The translations under genes and the position numbers were made by a program. Shown one piece after another: positions 9,901 to 18,669 of a stretch of 35,967 nt of DNA. The notes under the pieces were generated by a model, which saw nothing but the letters and a program-made list of their open reading frames with translations, was not told where the DNA came from and made no database searches. How positions within the stretch are numbered: position 1 is the first letter of the stretch; the number at the start of each line of letters is the position of its first letter. This stretch comes from Promethearchaeota archaeon (GTDB taxonomy: Archaea; Asgardarchaeota; Thorarchaeia; Thorarchaeales; Thorarchaeaceae), in the NCBI GenBank assembly GCA_027031765.1, contig JALVPN010000067.1, positions 1-35,967 of the forward strand. Reading direction: 5' to 3'.

Positions 9901-12900
9901 GACATGTTGAGGACGTGCTCACCCGGTGGGAGGTCTGGCTGGAATGTCCAGGACAGTGAGTACGAGTTTGAGGTGCCTGAGGTACTGATGGTGCCACCGA
10001 GCACGAGGCTGTAGTTGAAGGTGGAGAGCGGGTTCCCATATATGTCCGTCACCGTGAGGTTGATGGTCGTGGTCATATGGTTCAGGACAACGTCAGGGAT
10101 GTCGACGGTCGCCTCAGCCCATCCAAGGACTGTGAGGTTGACGCTGACAGTATGTGAGAAGAGATAGTAGTGCTCAACAGACACGACCACAAGGTACTGA
10201 CCGGGGGAGTAGCCCGTGGTATCCAAGGTCACGTTGTAGTCCCCGGTGGGCCTGTTCTGGAAGGACAGGCTCTCTGGGCTCACTGCGGTGACAGTGGCAT
10301 CGGACACGACCTCTCCGTACCAGTCGGTCACGTTGACGACCATGTGGAGCTCCTCGCCCTGTGCTATCGTCCATCCCGGTGTGACCGTGAGTGTCACAGA
10401 GGCCTGTGAGAACACCTCGATGTCGAAGGCCTCCACATAGTCATAGGCGAGGGTTGCACCAGCATACACCTTGAAGGACTGTGGGCCAATCGTATAGTTC
10501 GCAGTGACGTTGACACGGTACTCAGCACCACCCACGTGTGATGCCGTGAAGTTCACACCGTTGACCTCGACCTTCACCCAGCCACCTGACGGTACCTCCT
10601 CGAACTCGTCGTAGAGCAACACAGAAACAGAGAAGTCTGTGCCCGCTGTGACGACATCGTCATATGTGACCCCCGGGTCGAGGGCACCACGTACGGCCAT
10701 ATGGTACGACCCAAAGGATGTGCCGTCAACGAACGGGTGGGTTACAAATACCTCGACCGTGTAGTTCCCAATCGGGAAGTCAGCCGTGTCGTTGAGGAAG
10801 TAAGCGCCGGGCGCAACTTCGTCGAGGCGCAGCTCTGTGCCCGCGACCTCGACCCTGACGGTCGCGTTGACTATGGCGTTGTCAAACGGGTCGGTGATGT
10901 TGAGCCATGTCGTAAACACAGAGTACTGGTCGACGACCACAGGAGACTCCCGCGCAATCACCAGCTCAGAAGCCACCACAGACACAACACGTGTGGCATT
11001 GGCCGGTCCGACCGCAAACCTGTGCTCGGCCCGGACAAGGAGTGTGTGGTGACCGGGCGCCACCGTCACGTTGTCAATGACCGTGTAGTAACCAGAACTG
11101 GACGGTGCAGCGGGGTACTCGTGGCCATCGAACAGCACCGTCACATTGGCATCACTGATCTGACTGCCGAAGCTGTCGGACACTGACACGTTGATGTGTA
11201 GCGACTCGGTCTGGAGCACCTCGGACTCTGAGAACACGCTCACCGTCAGGGGGGAGTGCACCTCGACGGCACCTGGCAGCTCGATGGCGACGTCGGTGTA
11301 GTGGGAGTGCAGGACGGAAACGGTCAGGTTCACGAGCCCTATTGGCCAGTTGCACGGGATGTCCCCAGTGTAGTTGCCCGATGGTGCGTCATACACGAGG
11401 CCAAACACCTGAGACGAGACGCTGCCACTCTGGAGGTAGTAGGCGGTCACCGTGACCGACGAGTCGGCGACCACTTCGTCGTAGGCGTTAGTGACCGTGA
11501 TGTCCGCTGACACCACGCTGCCCTGGACCACGACCGAGGCGCTCAGTCCCACGTCCACATCCAGTCCATAGAGCAGGTCGATGTTGCGTACGACACCGAA
11601 TGTGTGGCGGGCACGGAACACAGGGAACGTAGCAATGTCAGTCCCGGCGCCAGCATCTACACTGTCCACGGGAATCAGGTTGTACAGGACACCAATCTCC
11701 GCGTCACAGTCTATGGAACCGTCCATGCCAACGGCGTAGAGGAAGTTGTCAGAGGTCGACAGCACGAGTTCGCAGGCCTCGTCACCATCAAAGTCCAGAA
11801 CCGCACCAGACACAGGCTCAGCATCGCTCACATATCTTGACCACACGGTGTTCCCACCACTCGATGGGGCAATCATGGTAAGGTATCCGGACTCGTCCAA
11901 GAGCAGCAGCTCGTCAGTGTTGTCAGCATCAGCATCGTATGTGAAGACACGGGTGGCATGGCTCCCAGACCAGGTGTACACAGGCCCGCTCCCGACCACC
12001 ATAGTAGTGTCGCCAATCATGCAGATATAGTTGACTGGAGTGTCACCACTCCAAGAGTGGAAGACTGCTGCGAGAGTGTTGGCCTCCGTACTGCCGTTGC
12101 GGAACGGCAAGACCACCAGTGGGGTGTCACCAACAGCACCACCGGGGGACGCGTAGTCAAGGTGGCGGTACAGTGAGAGAGTGTTGGCCTCGTACAGGTC
12201 AATGGCGCCAGAGTCCCACAGGAGCGCAATCTCTGGGTGCTCACCACTCAGTACGGCATGTGAAGTGCCCACCAGTGAGGCATTGCCCGCGACCGTCGTC
12301 GTGTTCAGCGAGAACTGGTCATCGACACGGAAGAGGTACCTTGCCGTCCGGTTGGCCACGACGAAGTGCAGCTCCTCTGTCTGGTCACCATCATCATCAA
12401 ACACCTGGAGCATCCGACTGCTCATCATTGGTCGCGCCGGCAGCTGCAAGGTCCGCCATAAGGTGTAGTTGGTCCCATGGTAGGCCCACATGAAAGTCAT
12501 GCTCTTGTTCGTGGCCATCACAATGGGGTCGCGTATAGCGTCGCCATCTATGTGCGCAAAGTACACTTCAAACGCGTCCTTGTCCCACGCACCGGTCACG
12601 TTGATGTCACTGATGTGAGTACCATTGGTATAGTGGACATGCACAACTGCCTGCTGAGAGGGAGTGTGCGTGACGATCCCGGCCATTATGTCGTCCCCGA
12701 AACTCTCGTCCGAGACCGCCAGGACATGTAGACGGGCCTCGTCGATAGTGGCATTGTAGTCAGCATGGCTTGCGAAGTGCCCCTCAACAACGTACTGGTG
12801 AGGACTCGACACATTCCCGTACCGGTACGTGTTGAGGTACTGGTCCACGACCTCAATGTAGTACGACTGCACACCGGGCTCCATGTTGGTCATCAGGTAG

Positions 12901-14465
12901 TAGAAGCGGTTGTCCGAACTCGGGACCATCTCCGACTCGGCATGGTCGGCCTGTACCACGCCACTGACGGGGGAGATGAAGATGGTTGCACGGTCTATTT
13001 TTGACTCGTCCAGTGCTGTGATCTCGAACTTGACGTAACTGTCATAGATGGTCGGGTGCTGTGGCGACAGAGGGTGGACCGTGACGTCGGGGGGCTGTGT
13101 GTCGCTCAGCAGGACGCCGATATATGACGAGAGTACTGCAACATCAGACCTGCCGTCGACGTTGAAGTCGTATGTGATGACCTGAGTGAAGGGACCGGCG
13201 AACCGTGGCTCCTCATAACCCGTACTACCGTCTAGCCCGCGGATGATGGACAACTGACCGCGCGGGCCTTCGAGGGCCACATCCGTATTGTTGTCCGCAT
13301 CCAGTGCTGCGGCGTCAAACCCACGTGTGGTAGAGCCGGGGCACATGTCAACCGAACGCACGAGGTTGTCGCCAGTAGCACCGTCGACGAAGATGATATT
13401 GGAGGACTTGGCAGGCACACAGACGAGGTCTTCGTCCGCATCACCGTTCAACTGGCCGGCTCTGAGGGTCATATTGGTCTCGGGCTCCAAATCCCTTTCG
13501 AACAGCAGGCTCAGTGAGGAACTGTATGTCCTGAGACGTGAATGCGAGTCACCACTGGTGTCGACCGACGTGACGGCGATGCAGTCCAGCACGTCGGGCC
13601 CGTCGTAGCGGATGCCATCGGTGCCAATGTTGTCCGAGACCGTGGTCGAGCCAATGACGAGGCCGGTCCCATTGATGATGGTGATGCGCATTTCAGATTG
13701 ATACGTGTGGACGAGGCCGATCTCGTGCCTCGGAGAGCTCGTGAAGTTGCCTGCGAAGGCGCGATTGATCTGCCCGTCCGCGTCGTAGAAGCCGATGGCA
13801 GCGCCTGAGTTGAGGTCGACTGTTTGAATCAGGTCGTGGCTGTATACGGCAGCGTCACACATGGAGTCACCATCAAAGTCGCCTGTGAACACCTCGAACG
13901 CCTGTGTGACGTTGCAGGCATATGTCCGGAGAGTATCATTATCGCAGTTGATGAGGAGGAGGTACGGGCCCGTGCCGTTGCTGAACATCACGAGGAACTC
14001 TGTATAGCCGTCGTCATCAACATCGGCCCCGGTCAGGGTCTTGTGGAGAACGGTACCTGTCGTGCTAGTCCCAATGGAGTATTCGGTGCTGTTCACTAGG
14101 TTCTTGAAGTGGAACACACCATCATGGATATATCCTATACCGGTACCAATCTGAGTCCTCCCCACTGCAATAGACTCGACTGTATACGGTAGCTTGACCT
14201 TCAGTACATTTGACGAGGGGGACGTACTGAGATGGGGGACTGGTGTGTCCTGCTGTCCACGAACAGCGGTGGGTACCGCGCTGGACGGTGCCATGAGCAC
14301 GATAAGGAACAGGCCGAACAACAGGACCTTGATAATATCACGGACACTTGCTGAGTAACAGCGTGCGCATGAATGCCGGCACAACCTCAATGTCAGATGA
14401 CGCCTCCGTTGGTCAGACGGGCTGTGTCGTAGGATATGGGACAGACCTATGCCGCCGTCGCCCAA
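6930..14465 (-). CDS. Giant surface protein: N-terminal FG-GAP/VCBS-like repeats, many Ig-like domains, about 7 TM helices and an acidic Ser/Tyr/Asp-rich C-terminal tail
   Basis: 2511-aa ORF. Hydrophobic signal-like segment 'DIIKVLLFGLFLIVLMAPSSA'; repeated 'DxDxDGxxE/D' FG-GAP-like units; repeated beta-domain units; 7 hydrophobic helices from 'GSGLSFLISLVGFLIYF' to 'ALGVIVLMPVLFLVVIPF'. The start codon is uncertain: an internal TTG closer to the signal segment is plausible. Confidence 0.85.
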   Translation of the reverse strand: MGDGGIGLSHILRHSPSDQRRRHLTLRLCRHSCARCYSASVRDIIKVLLFGLFLIVLMAPSSAVPTAVRGQQDTPVPHLSTSPSSNVLKVKLPYTVESIAVGRTQIGTGIGYIHDGVFHFKNLVNSTEYSIGTSTTGTVLHKTLTGADVDDDGYTEFLVMFSNGTGPYLLLINCDNDTLRTYACNVTQAFEVFTGDFDGDSMCDAAVYSHDLIQTVDLNSGAAIGFYDADGQINRAFAGNFTSSPRHEIGLVHTYQSEMRITIINGTGLVIGSTTVSDNIGTDGIRYDGPDVLDCIAVTSVDTSGDSHSRLRTYSSSLSLLFERDLEPETNMTLRAGQLNGDADEDLVCVPAKSSNIIFVDGATGDNLVRSVDMCPGSTTRGFDAAALDADNNTDVALEGPRGQLSIIRGLDGSTGYEEPRFAGPFTQVITYDFNVDGRSDVAVLSSYIGVLLSDTQPPDVTVHPLSPQHPTIYDSYVKFEITALDESKIDRATIFISPVSGVVQADHAESEMVPSSDNRFYYLMTNMEPGVQSYYIEVVDQYLNTYRYGNVSSPHQYVVEGHFASHADYNATIDEARLHVLAVSDESFGDDIMAGIVTHTPSQQAVVHVHYTNGTHISDINVTGAWDKDAFEVYFAHIDGDAIRDPIVMATNKSMTFMWAYHGTNYTLWRTLQLPARPMMSSRMLQVFDDDGDQTEELHFVVANRTARYLFRVDDQFSLNTTTVAGNASLVGTSHAVLSGEHPEIALLWDSGAIDLYEANTLSLYRHLDYASPGGAVGDTPLVVLPFRNGSTEANTLAAVFHSWSGDTPVNYICMIGDTTMVVGSGPVYTWSGSHATRVFTYDADADNTDELLLLDESGYLTMIAPSSGGNTVWSRYVSDAEPVSGAVLDFDGDEACELVLSTSDNFLYAVGMDGSIDCDAEIGVLYNLIPVDSVDAGAGTDIATFPVFRARHTFGVVRNIDLLYGLDVDVGLSASVVVQGSVVSADITVTNAYDEVVADSSVTVTAYYLQSGSVSSQVFGLVYDAPSGNYTGDIPCNWPIGLVNLTVSVLHSHYTDVAIELPGAVEVHSPLTVSVFSESEVLQTESLHINVSVSDSFGSQISDANVTVLFDGHEYPAAPSSSGYYTVIDNVTVAPGHHTLLVRAEHRFAVGPANATRVVSVVASELVIARESPVVVDQYSVFTTWLNITDPFDNAIVNATVRVEVAGTELRLDEVAPGAYFLNDTADFPIGNYTVEVFVTHPFVDGTSFGSYHMAVRGALDPGVTYDDVVTAGTDFSVSVLLYDEFEEVPSGGWVKVEVNGVNFTASHVGGAEYRVNVTANYTIGPQSFKVYAGATLAYDYVEAFDIEVFSQASVTLTVTPGWTIAQGEELHMVVNVTDWYGEVVSDATVTAVSPESLSFQNRPTGDYNVTLDTTGYSPGQYLVVVSVEHYYLFSHTVSVNLTVLGWAEATVDIPDVVLNHMTTTINLTVTDIYGNPLSTFNYSLVLGGTISTSGTSNSYSLSWTFQPDLPPGEHVLNMSFVGDYVYLSLQTTTIRVLGMSNVSFVSPAPSVTVAQGDAVNFTLVLRDLAGYLVTGATVHVSLNGGTYFLDEVGDGVYSGLVATVGLPLRTYNYTVSVEHEFMAEWATTGELLLQGTPTVSLVTDPSPLRNTEPAQFKFTVTDQYGSPVNGFSYTIAFGDSITVSGTSDDYVLVWGWTPAVAPGVYDLSLTVSGPHVATVNSSWTVHVYSTANVTVVSPAQGSVTAQGTSVPFIVNVTDGIGDLIAGVNCTIHLHGSSYRLVAVSPGVYALDISTVGLPLGTYSVRLTVVHSHLYAVEQYLELVVTGHATISVEYGTPVRVGDVVTFTVVATDLYMNPVTEFNWTLTFQGQVLSGHHSGSNTLSVTLPVSGPPREYPLVVQLSGRYVVPSDYHTTVGVRSEAVVSVVSPSNSTEFVQGEDSIHFVVNLFDTAGNPVPNISVSIVIRDSMSNLDGLDNGTFVTTLSTVGWQPGQYEYMVVIAHPLVDYSHTVQGLIIVKGQPVLVVELSPETPVQGDTVAVTVWATDLYGEPLSNLSITVSFQDQVLNATETSTAGKYVAVFTLPAEGHGTYDIHVSASGTVCEPGSTVEAVYIGVRPPEISMSPETFTLGSGLSFLISLVGFLIYFKVSSSISARGTGKDLHRSIRRMDIIYVSIVALAGLVLLHSVLSAEAGQYSLAVAESVLLLGISVLLYGIWLYRDANSAILDTGHVSTRRMVFGLWHLVFVPLVVLQIFAWGKHIEWFEYYVLREAFTVGGVAVPTIMLTVFVTYVSSIVVVVVNLYKELSRSIAKLDHMRESGTPASVLEEERMDLVDKTGSSIRIKFFMFLVVLAGTTVSTMDFLRSYALGVIVLMPVLFLVVIPFVTSKILKAADRATGYLRKHQSPTSLQEIADAGVTVEHQPDDQTQGRPTEDGHSDTGRAFAATSDGPHHDAAGAPDHTGRPSDGSPDDSYSYSDDDSYTDSHSYSDSDSYSDGNSDHSRGPGDDHDY
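6958..7058 (-). repeat. Low-complexity coding repeat (actgtc/actgta/actatc-type hexamers) encoding the SYSDDDSYTDSHSYSDSDSYSDGNSD tail
   Basis: Visible near-tandem hexameric pattern in the DNA, matching Ser-Asp/Ser-Tyr repeats in the protein frame. Confidence 0.75.
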
Positions 14466-14931
14466 TGGACATACACTCGACTCAACGTGCCACCGCTTTT
14501 AGTTATATCTTGAATGAGTCCGTTCGAAAAATGAGATGGCCTGCGGGAGCATGCTAATCTACTCGCGTACGGATTCGTCCGGGCCCTACAGTGGTGATGC
14601 GGCGGTGAGGGCCGGTACTCCCAGTACCACTTCTCCGCGCAGTGGACCCCGGCCGTCTGCACCGTCGGGATGCCGCCGCAAATGGTCGAGGCCCCACCAT
14701 GGACCACATACGACCCATGTCTGTCAGCCCCTTCATGGACATCCCCAACATACCCGGTCCTAGCAGGGACCATGCCAGGACCTGGATGGTGTCCGGCAGT
14801 GCTGTCCGGAATCCTTTGCCAACAGGAGGAGGACCATGCACCGGGCGGCCGGTTTCCCTGCGAAAGGGGCACTATGCCTAACAGAGCACTTATGTGAGTT
14901 GTGTTGACAGACAAGTTGGGATTCGAGCGCA

Positions 14932-15753
14932 GTGATGAGGAGAACGTTGGTGTCAGTGCTCTTGTTGGGACTTGTCGTCTCAGTCCCTGCTGTGACCGCT
15001 GGGAGCAATCAAGGACTGGAGTGGAAGGTCGAAGTGGGGACACGGATGAGCCTTGAAGTCGGACGGCGCGACTATGTCAACGCCAGCGGGACAATGACCT
15101 CTGAGAGTACAGTGAGTGGCAACGTCACGGCAGTTATCACAGGACTACCTGAAATTCCTGAAGGTGTGTCGGGGGTGAGCATCTCCGACCTCCGGCCACG
15201 GATGCCGCGGCCAACAGTGCGCCTGCTGTGGGACAATGTTACCGAGATGAATGCGACCCATCCCCTCACCAAGTTGGTGGTGACTGCACAGGTAGCGACC
15301 CCTGCGGGCAACTGGTCGGTATACTCCGACATCGCCGACTCCATTGTCGTGACATCGCCCGAGGACTGGATGCTCTGTCCTGCACCGGCGATGGCCTCAT
15401 CGCACGGCTACACGGCACTGGGCGTTTCCAGCTCTGGCGGGCTTGAGAAGAACATGACCCACATGGCCTATCGCGGTTGGGTTGACTTCAAGAATGATGG
15501 TTTCATCGTCTTCTTTGAGTGGGTATACTACCTTGTGGATGGTACTCTGGCACGGTTCTCACTGAAGACAGTCCAGAACAGTCCACTGAACAGTTCCGCG
15601 TATGTGACTGAGGGACATGTTACCAGACTGGATCCGCCCCCCATCGAAGTGTCACCCGACCTGTCAGGGGTGATAGTCGCTGGAGGTGTGGTCTCCGTGG
15701 CGCTCCTCATAGTAGTTGTGATATGGTACGCTCAGAAACGCTCCGTAGGCTGA
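14932..15753 (+). CDS. Predicted secreted, C-terminally membrane-anchored protein of unknown function
   Basis: 273 aa. N-terminal signal 'MRRTLVSVLLLGLVVSVPAVTAG'; C-terminal TM 'GVIVAGGVVSVALLIVVVIWYAQKRSVG'. The start may be GTG 14932 or ATG 14935. Confidence 0.75.
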   Translation: MMRRTLVSVLLLGLVVSVPAVTAGSNQGLEWKVEVGTRMSLEVGRRDYVNASGTMTSESTVSGNVTAVITGLPEIPEGVSGVSISDLRPRMPRPTVRLLWDNVTEMNATHPLTKLVVTAQVATPAGNWSVYSDIADSIVVTSPEDWMLCPAPAMASSHGYTALGVSSSGGLEKNMTHMAYRGWVDFKNDGFIVFFEWVYYLVDGTLARFSLKTVQNSPLNSSAYVTEGHVTRLDPPPIEVSPDLSGVIVAGGVVSVALLIVVVIWYAQKRSVG

Positions 15754-15948
15754 CCACGAACCGCACGACGGGTTGTCAGGTATAGGCAGACAACGCCTAT
15801 CAGACCCCCATGCGAGAGTGTGTGTAGTCCAGATGACACGGGCGCCGTTTCCGGCCATATGGGGTCTGTGCAGCTGGCGTCAGCACAAGCTGCTGTTGGA
15901 GCGGCTCTGACATGAGCAGCACGTATGCCATCACGGTGGTACAGCGAC

Positions 15949-16374
15949 CTACTCGTCGAGGAACCTCGTTGGTACGCGCGCGGCCGTTGCCACGAGCTCA
16001 GCGGCGGCTTTTGTTGCACGCATTATCTTGGCCATGCTGCCGCGCCCACCGAGCTTGAACTTGCGCGACATCAGGCCCCTTATCGGGCCAATCTCACCTG
16101 CGAAGAGCAGCTTCCAGCTCTCGTACGGGCCCGAGTATATGAACTCAGGGTCGTCATCAGGGCGGGCCATCCGGGCCTCGCGACACTCGCCATGCCAGAG
16201 GTCCAGATAGAAACGCACGGGCTCCTTGATGAGGGCCCCGTCTGCCTGCACCTCGAACACAAAGTCACCTTCCCATGTCTTTGCGGCTTCTTTGTAGGCC
16301 TCGTTCTGGTCGAGCAACTCCTTGAACTTGGCAATCCACTCAGGCGATGGGAACAGTAGTCTCTCTTCGGTCAT
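15949..16374 (-). CDS. SCP2 sterol-binding-domain-like protein
   Basis: Listed ORF 15949..16452, but the start is more likely the ATG at 16374 ('MTEERLLFPSPEWIAKFKELLDQNEAYKEAAKTWEGDFVFEVQADG...'). The pattern matches SCP2-like proteins, including 'KLLFAGEIGPIRGLMSRKFKLGG'. Confidence 0.72.
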   Translation of the reverse strand: MTEERLLFPSPEWIAKFKELLDQNEAYKEAAKTWEGDFVFEVQADGALIKEPVRFYLDLWHGECREARMARPDDDPEFIYSGPYESWKLLFAGEIGPIRGLMSRKFKLGGRGSMAKIMRATKAAAELVATAARVPTRFLDE

Positions 16375-16704
16375 AGGTCCTTGTCCCAGTTGCGGAGCAT
16401 ATTGTATAGGGCACCAGTCCCATCCGCCGGACAAAAGCCTTTCGAACTCCATAGACCACCCCCATACAAGGACTAGTGAGGAGCTCGGACTCCAAGGCCG
16501 TCCCTACCTATGATGACCGAGTCCCGGAGCCCGTGTGTACCTGTTGCGATATCCCAGCATCCAAAGTGCATGGCCATGCCCGCACGGCCCCGTACGTATG
16601 AGCGACACCATGTACAACACCGGACGGGAGGGTTCAGACGGGAGGACGGGAGGCCAGTGCACCTGTGCCCTGACACTCGTGCGGAAGGCCTGTTGTGAGG
16701 GGCC

Positions 16705-17406
16705 TCAGGGCCCAGAGGGGCGACCGGGTCTGGGCCAGCCCCTCACCAAGGGGAGGGACAGGCCTTGGGCCAGTGCAGCCTGTTCCTGCAGGCGGCCCAG
16801 CTCGTAACTGCAGTGGGCATCACTCCCGAGGGTGAAGACACAACCTAGATCCCGGGCAGTACACAGGAAGTCGACGTTGTCAGATGGATAGTTAGAGTTT
16901 ATCTCAATGGCAATGCCACTGTCGGCCAGGGCCTGTGCGACCCGCCGGCCATCATCCGGCGAGTAGGACGTGAGGTAGCCACTCCAGTGCCCAAGGACGT
17001 CAAAACTCGCGCTACTGGCCGCACGCACCACCGCAGAGGCCCACACACTGGACCCACACAGCTGATGGACCGAGCCGATTACAATGTCGAACTGTTCGAG
17101 GCCCCCTGCAACAGGCGCCAGCTCGCCGTCGAGACCAATGTCGACCTCCGCACCCTCCAGTATGACCAGACGCTCATGGTCGTTCCGGGCGTCCTCAATC
17201 TCGCCGTGTCGTTGCAAGACCAAAGAAAGACCACCGCGCCGGGAGCCACGAGACGGCCAGAAGTGGTCGGTAATGGCAACGGCATCGAGGCCGCGCTGCT
17301 GTGCGAGGGCTGCAATCTCAGCAACCCCCATTGTGCCGTCTGAGAACGTAGAGTGTACGTGCAGGTCGGCAACCGACCACTCCTGTTGTGGGGTCACACC
17401 GGTCAC
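16705..17406 (-). CDS. PHP-domain metal-dependent phosphoesterase
   Basis: 'DLHVHSTFSDG', 'AITDHF', 'EGAEVDI', 'IGSVHQL', 'EINSNYP', 'LGSDAHCS': the ordered PHP metal-ligand motifs. GTG start. Confidence 0.9.
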   Translation of the reverse strand: MTGVTPQQEWSVADLHVHSTFSDGTMGVAEIAALAQQRGLDAVAITDHFWPSRGSRRGGLSLVLQRHGEIEDARNDHERLVILEGAEVDIGLDGELAPVAGGLEQFDIVIGSVHQLCGSSVWASAVVRAASSASFDVLGHWSGYLTSYSPDDGRRVAQALADSGIAIEINSNYPSDNVDFLCTARDLGCVFTLGSDAHCSYELGRLQEQAALAQGLSLPLVRGWPRPGRPSGP

Positions 17407-17613
17407 TACTAGCAGCCACCTTCGCAGTGGCCCACATCACAGCTCAGGCTGCTGGGAGCACCCTGTATGGGGCCACGCTCTCCACGGGCCAGTCTGCAGC
17501 ACCTCATATATCATCTGATGCTGCACAGTCAGGGGACGCAACACGTCTGATACGGACACGTGATGGCAAGATGGCCGTGGCGGCGGCCCGGTGGACAGAC
17601 AGGCCAGTATTTG

Positions 17614-17670
17614 ACGTTTGACGAGTACCAAACATTTATATCTGGGTTGTGTTTGGCATTTGTCAAACGT
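17614..17670. promoter_or_regulatory. Nested, co-centred inverted repeat flanking a TATA-like element; candidate operator
   Basis: Outer arms ACGTTTGAC (17614-17622) and GTCAAACGT (17662-17670); inner arms CCAAACA (17628-17634) and TGTTTGG (17650-17656). Both pairs share the centre 17642 and surround 'ATTTATATC'. Confidence 0.65.
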
Positions 17671-17697
17671 TTGAAAGCTTACAGGAAGCGATGACGG

Positions 17698-18603
17698 ATG
17701 ACGACCGCATTCAGACAGTTGTTCGATGACCTCCGGGTCAGCTTCAGGCTTGCCAAGAGGCACTTCATCAGCTACTTCTTGGCGAGCATTGGGCTGCTCA
17801 TATTCGCAGCACTGGTCCTTTTCGGTGCGGTTGTGGTCGTACTCGGGGCCTACGCGGCATCTGGTGGACTGTCACCAGAGAACCTGAGCTCCACAATCGA
17901 CTGGTGGGCGAATGCAGACCCGGTGGTCCTCCTAGGGACTGGGATACTCATCGTGGTACCAGTGGGCACACTGCTCTTCCTACTGGTAGGCGCGATGATT
18001 GGGATGAGTAAAGACCTCACTGCCACGGGTGAGACCGGGGCGGAGCGTCCGTTCACATGGATACGCCACAGGGGAAAGGCACTGTTGGGGACATCGTTCC
18101 TGCTGACACTGGTGCTCGCAGTCCCCCCGACGCTTGTTGGATACGTTGTCTCGCGTGCAGGGGGCGGCGCGACATCACCGGTCGGGTCGGCAGTGGTGTC
18201 CGTCTTTGTGTACCTCTGGGTGTTCGTAGTGGGCGGGCTGATGTCGATGTCGTTCCCGGCAGTAGCCTATGGTGAGCGTGTCATCGACGCCGTGAAGGGG
18301 TCACCACGACTTGTGGTGAGGCACTTCGAACGTGTGTTCGGCCTGTGGACGGCGTTCATGGCCATCACAGTGATACCAACAGCCGCGGCATCACTGGGTG
18401 GCACAACAATCGCAGGCATTGGTGGACTGGGGACGTTCCCGTGGGCCATGCTCCTCGCACTTGAACTGTTGATCGCCATGGCTGTCATGGCGTGGTTCCT
18501 CATCGTGCTACCAATGCTGTACATTGGGCTGACACGCATCTATGCTGAGGTCACAGGGAAGGAGGTGGCAGAGGAAAGACCTGTGGACATCCCGATACTG
18601 TGA
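17698..18603 (+). CDS. Multi-pass membrane protein, paralogue of the next gene
   Basis: 301 aa with about 6 hydrophobic segments. Shares the layout 'GAMIGMSKDL...RHRGKALL...FPAVAYGE...VRHFERVFGLWTAF' with the downstream ORF. Confidence 0.82.
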   Translation: MTTAFRQLFDDLRVSFRLAKRHFISYFLASIGLLIFAALVLFGAVVVVLGAYAASGGLSPENLSSTIDWWANADPVVLLGTGILIVVPVGTLLFLLVGAMIGMSKDLTATGETGAERPFTWIRHRGKALLGTSFLLTLVLAVPPTLVGYVVSRAGGGATSPVGSAVVSVFVYLWVFVVGGLMSMSFPAVAYGERVIDAVKGSPRLVVRHFERVFGLWTAFMAITVIPTAAASLGGTTIAGIGGLGTFPWAMLLALELLIAMAVMAWFLIVLPMLYIGLTRIYAEVTGKEVAEERPVDIPIL

Positions 18604-18669
18604 GGTGTGGGTGCAGCAGGGACTACGAAGACTCCTTATGAGCGGATGTGTCACAGGAGGACGATGGCG

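Noticed and set aside
14447-15043. 198-aa minus-strand ORF in the divergent intergenic region
   Set aside because: Overlaps the signal peptide of the secreted protein at 14932 and the start of the giant gene; composition not protein-like.
15782-15800. Small inverted repeat ATAGGC...GCCTAT after the 14932 gene
   Set aside because: Only a 6-bp stem and no T-tract; expected by chance.
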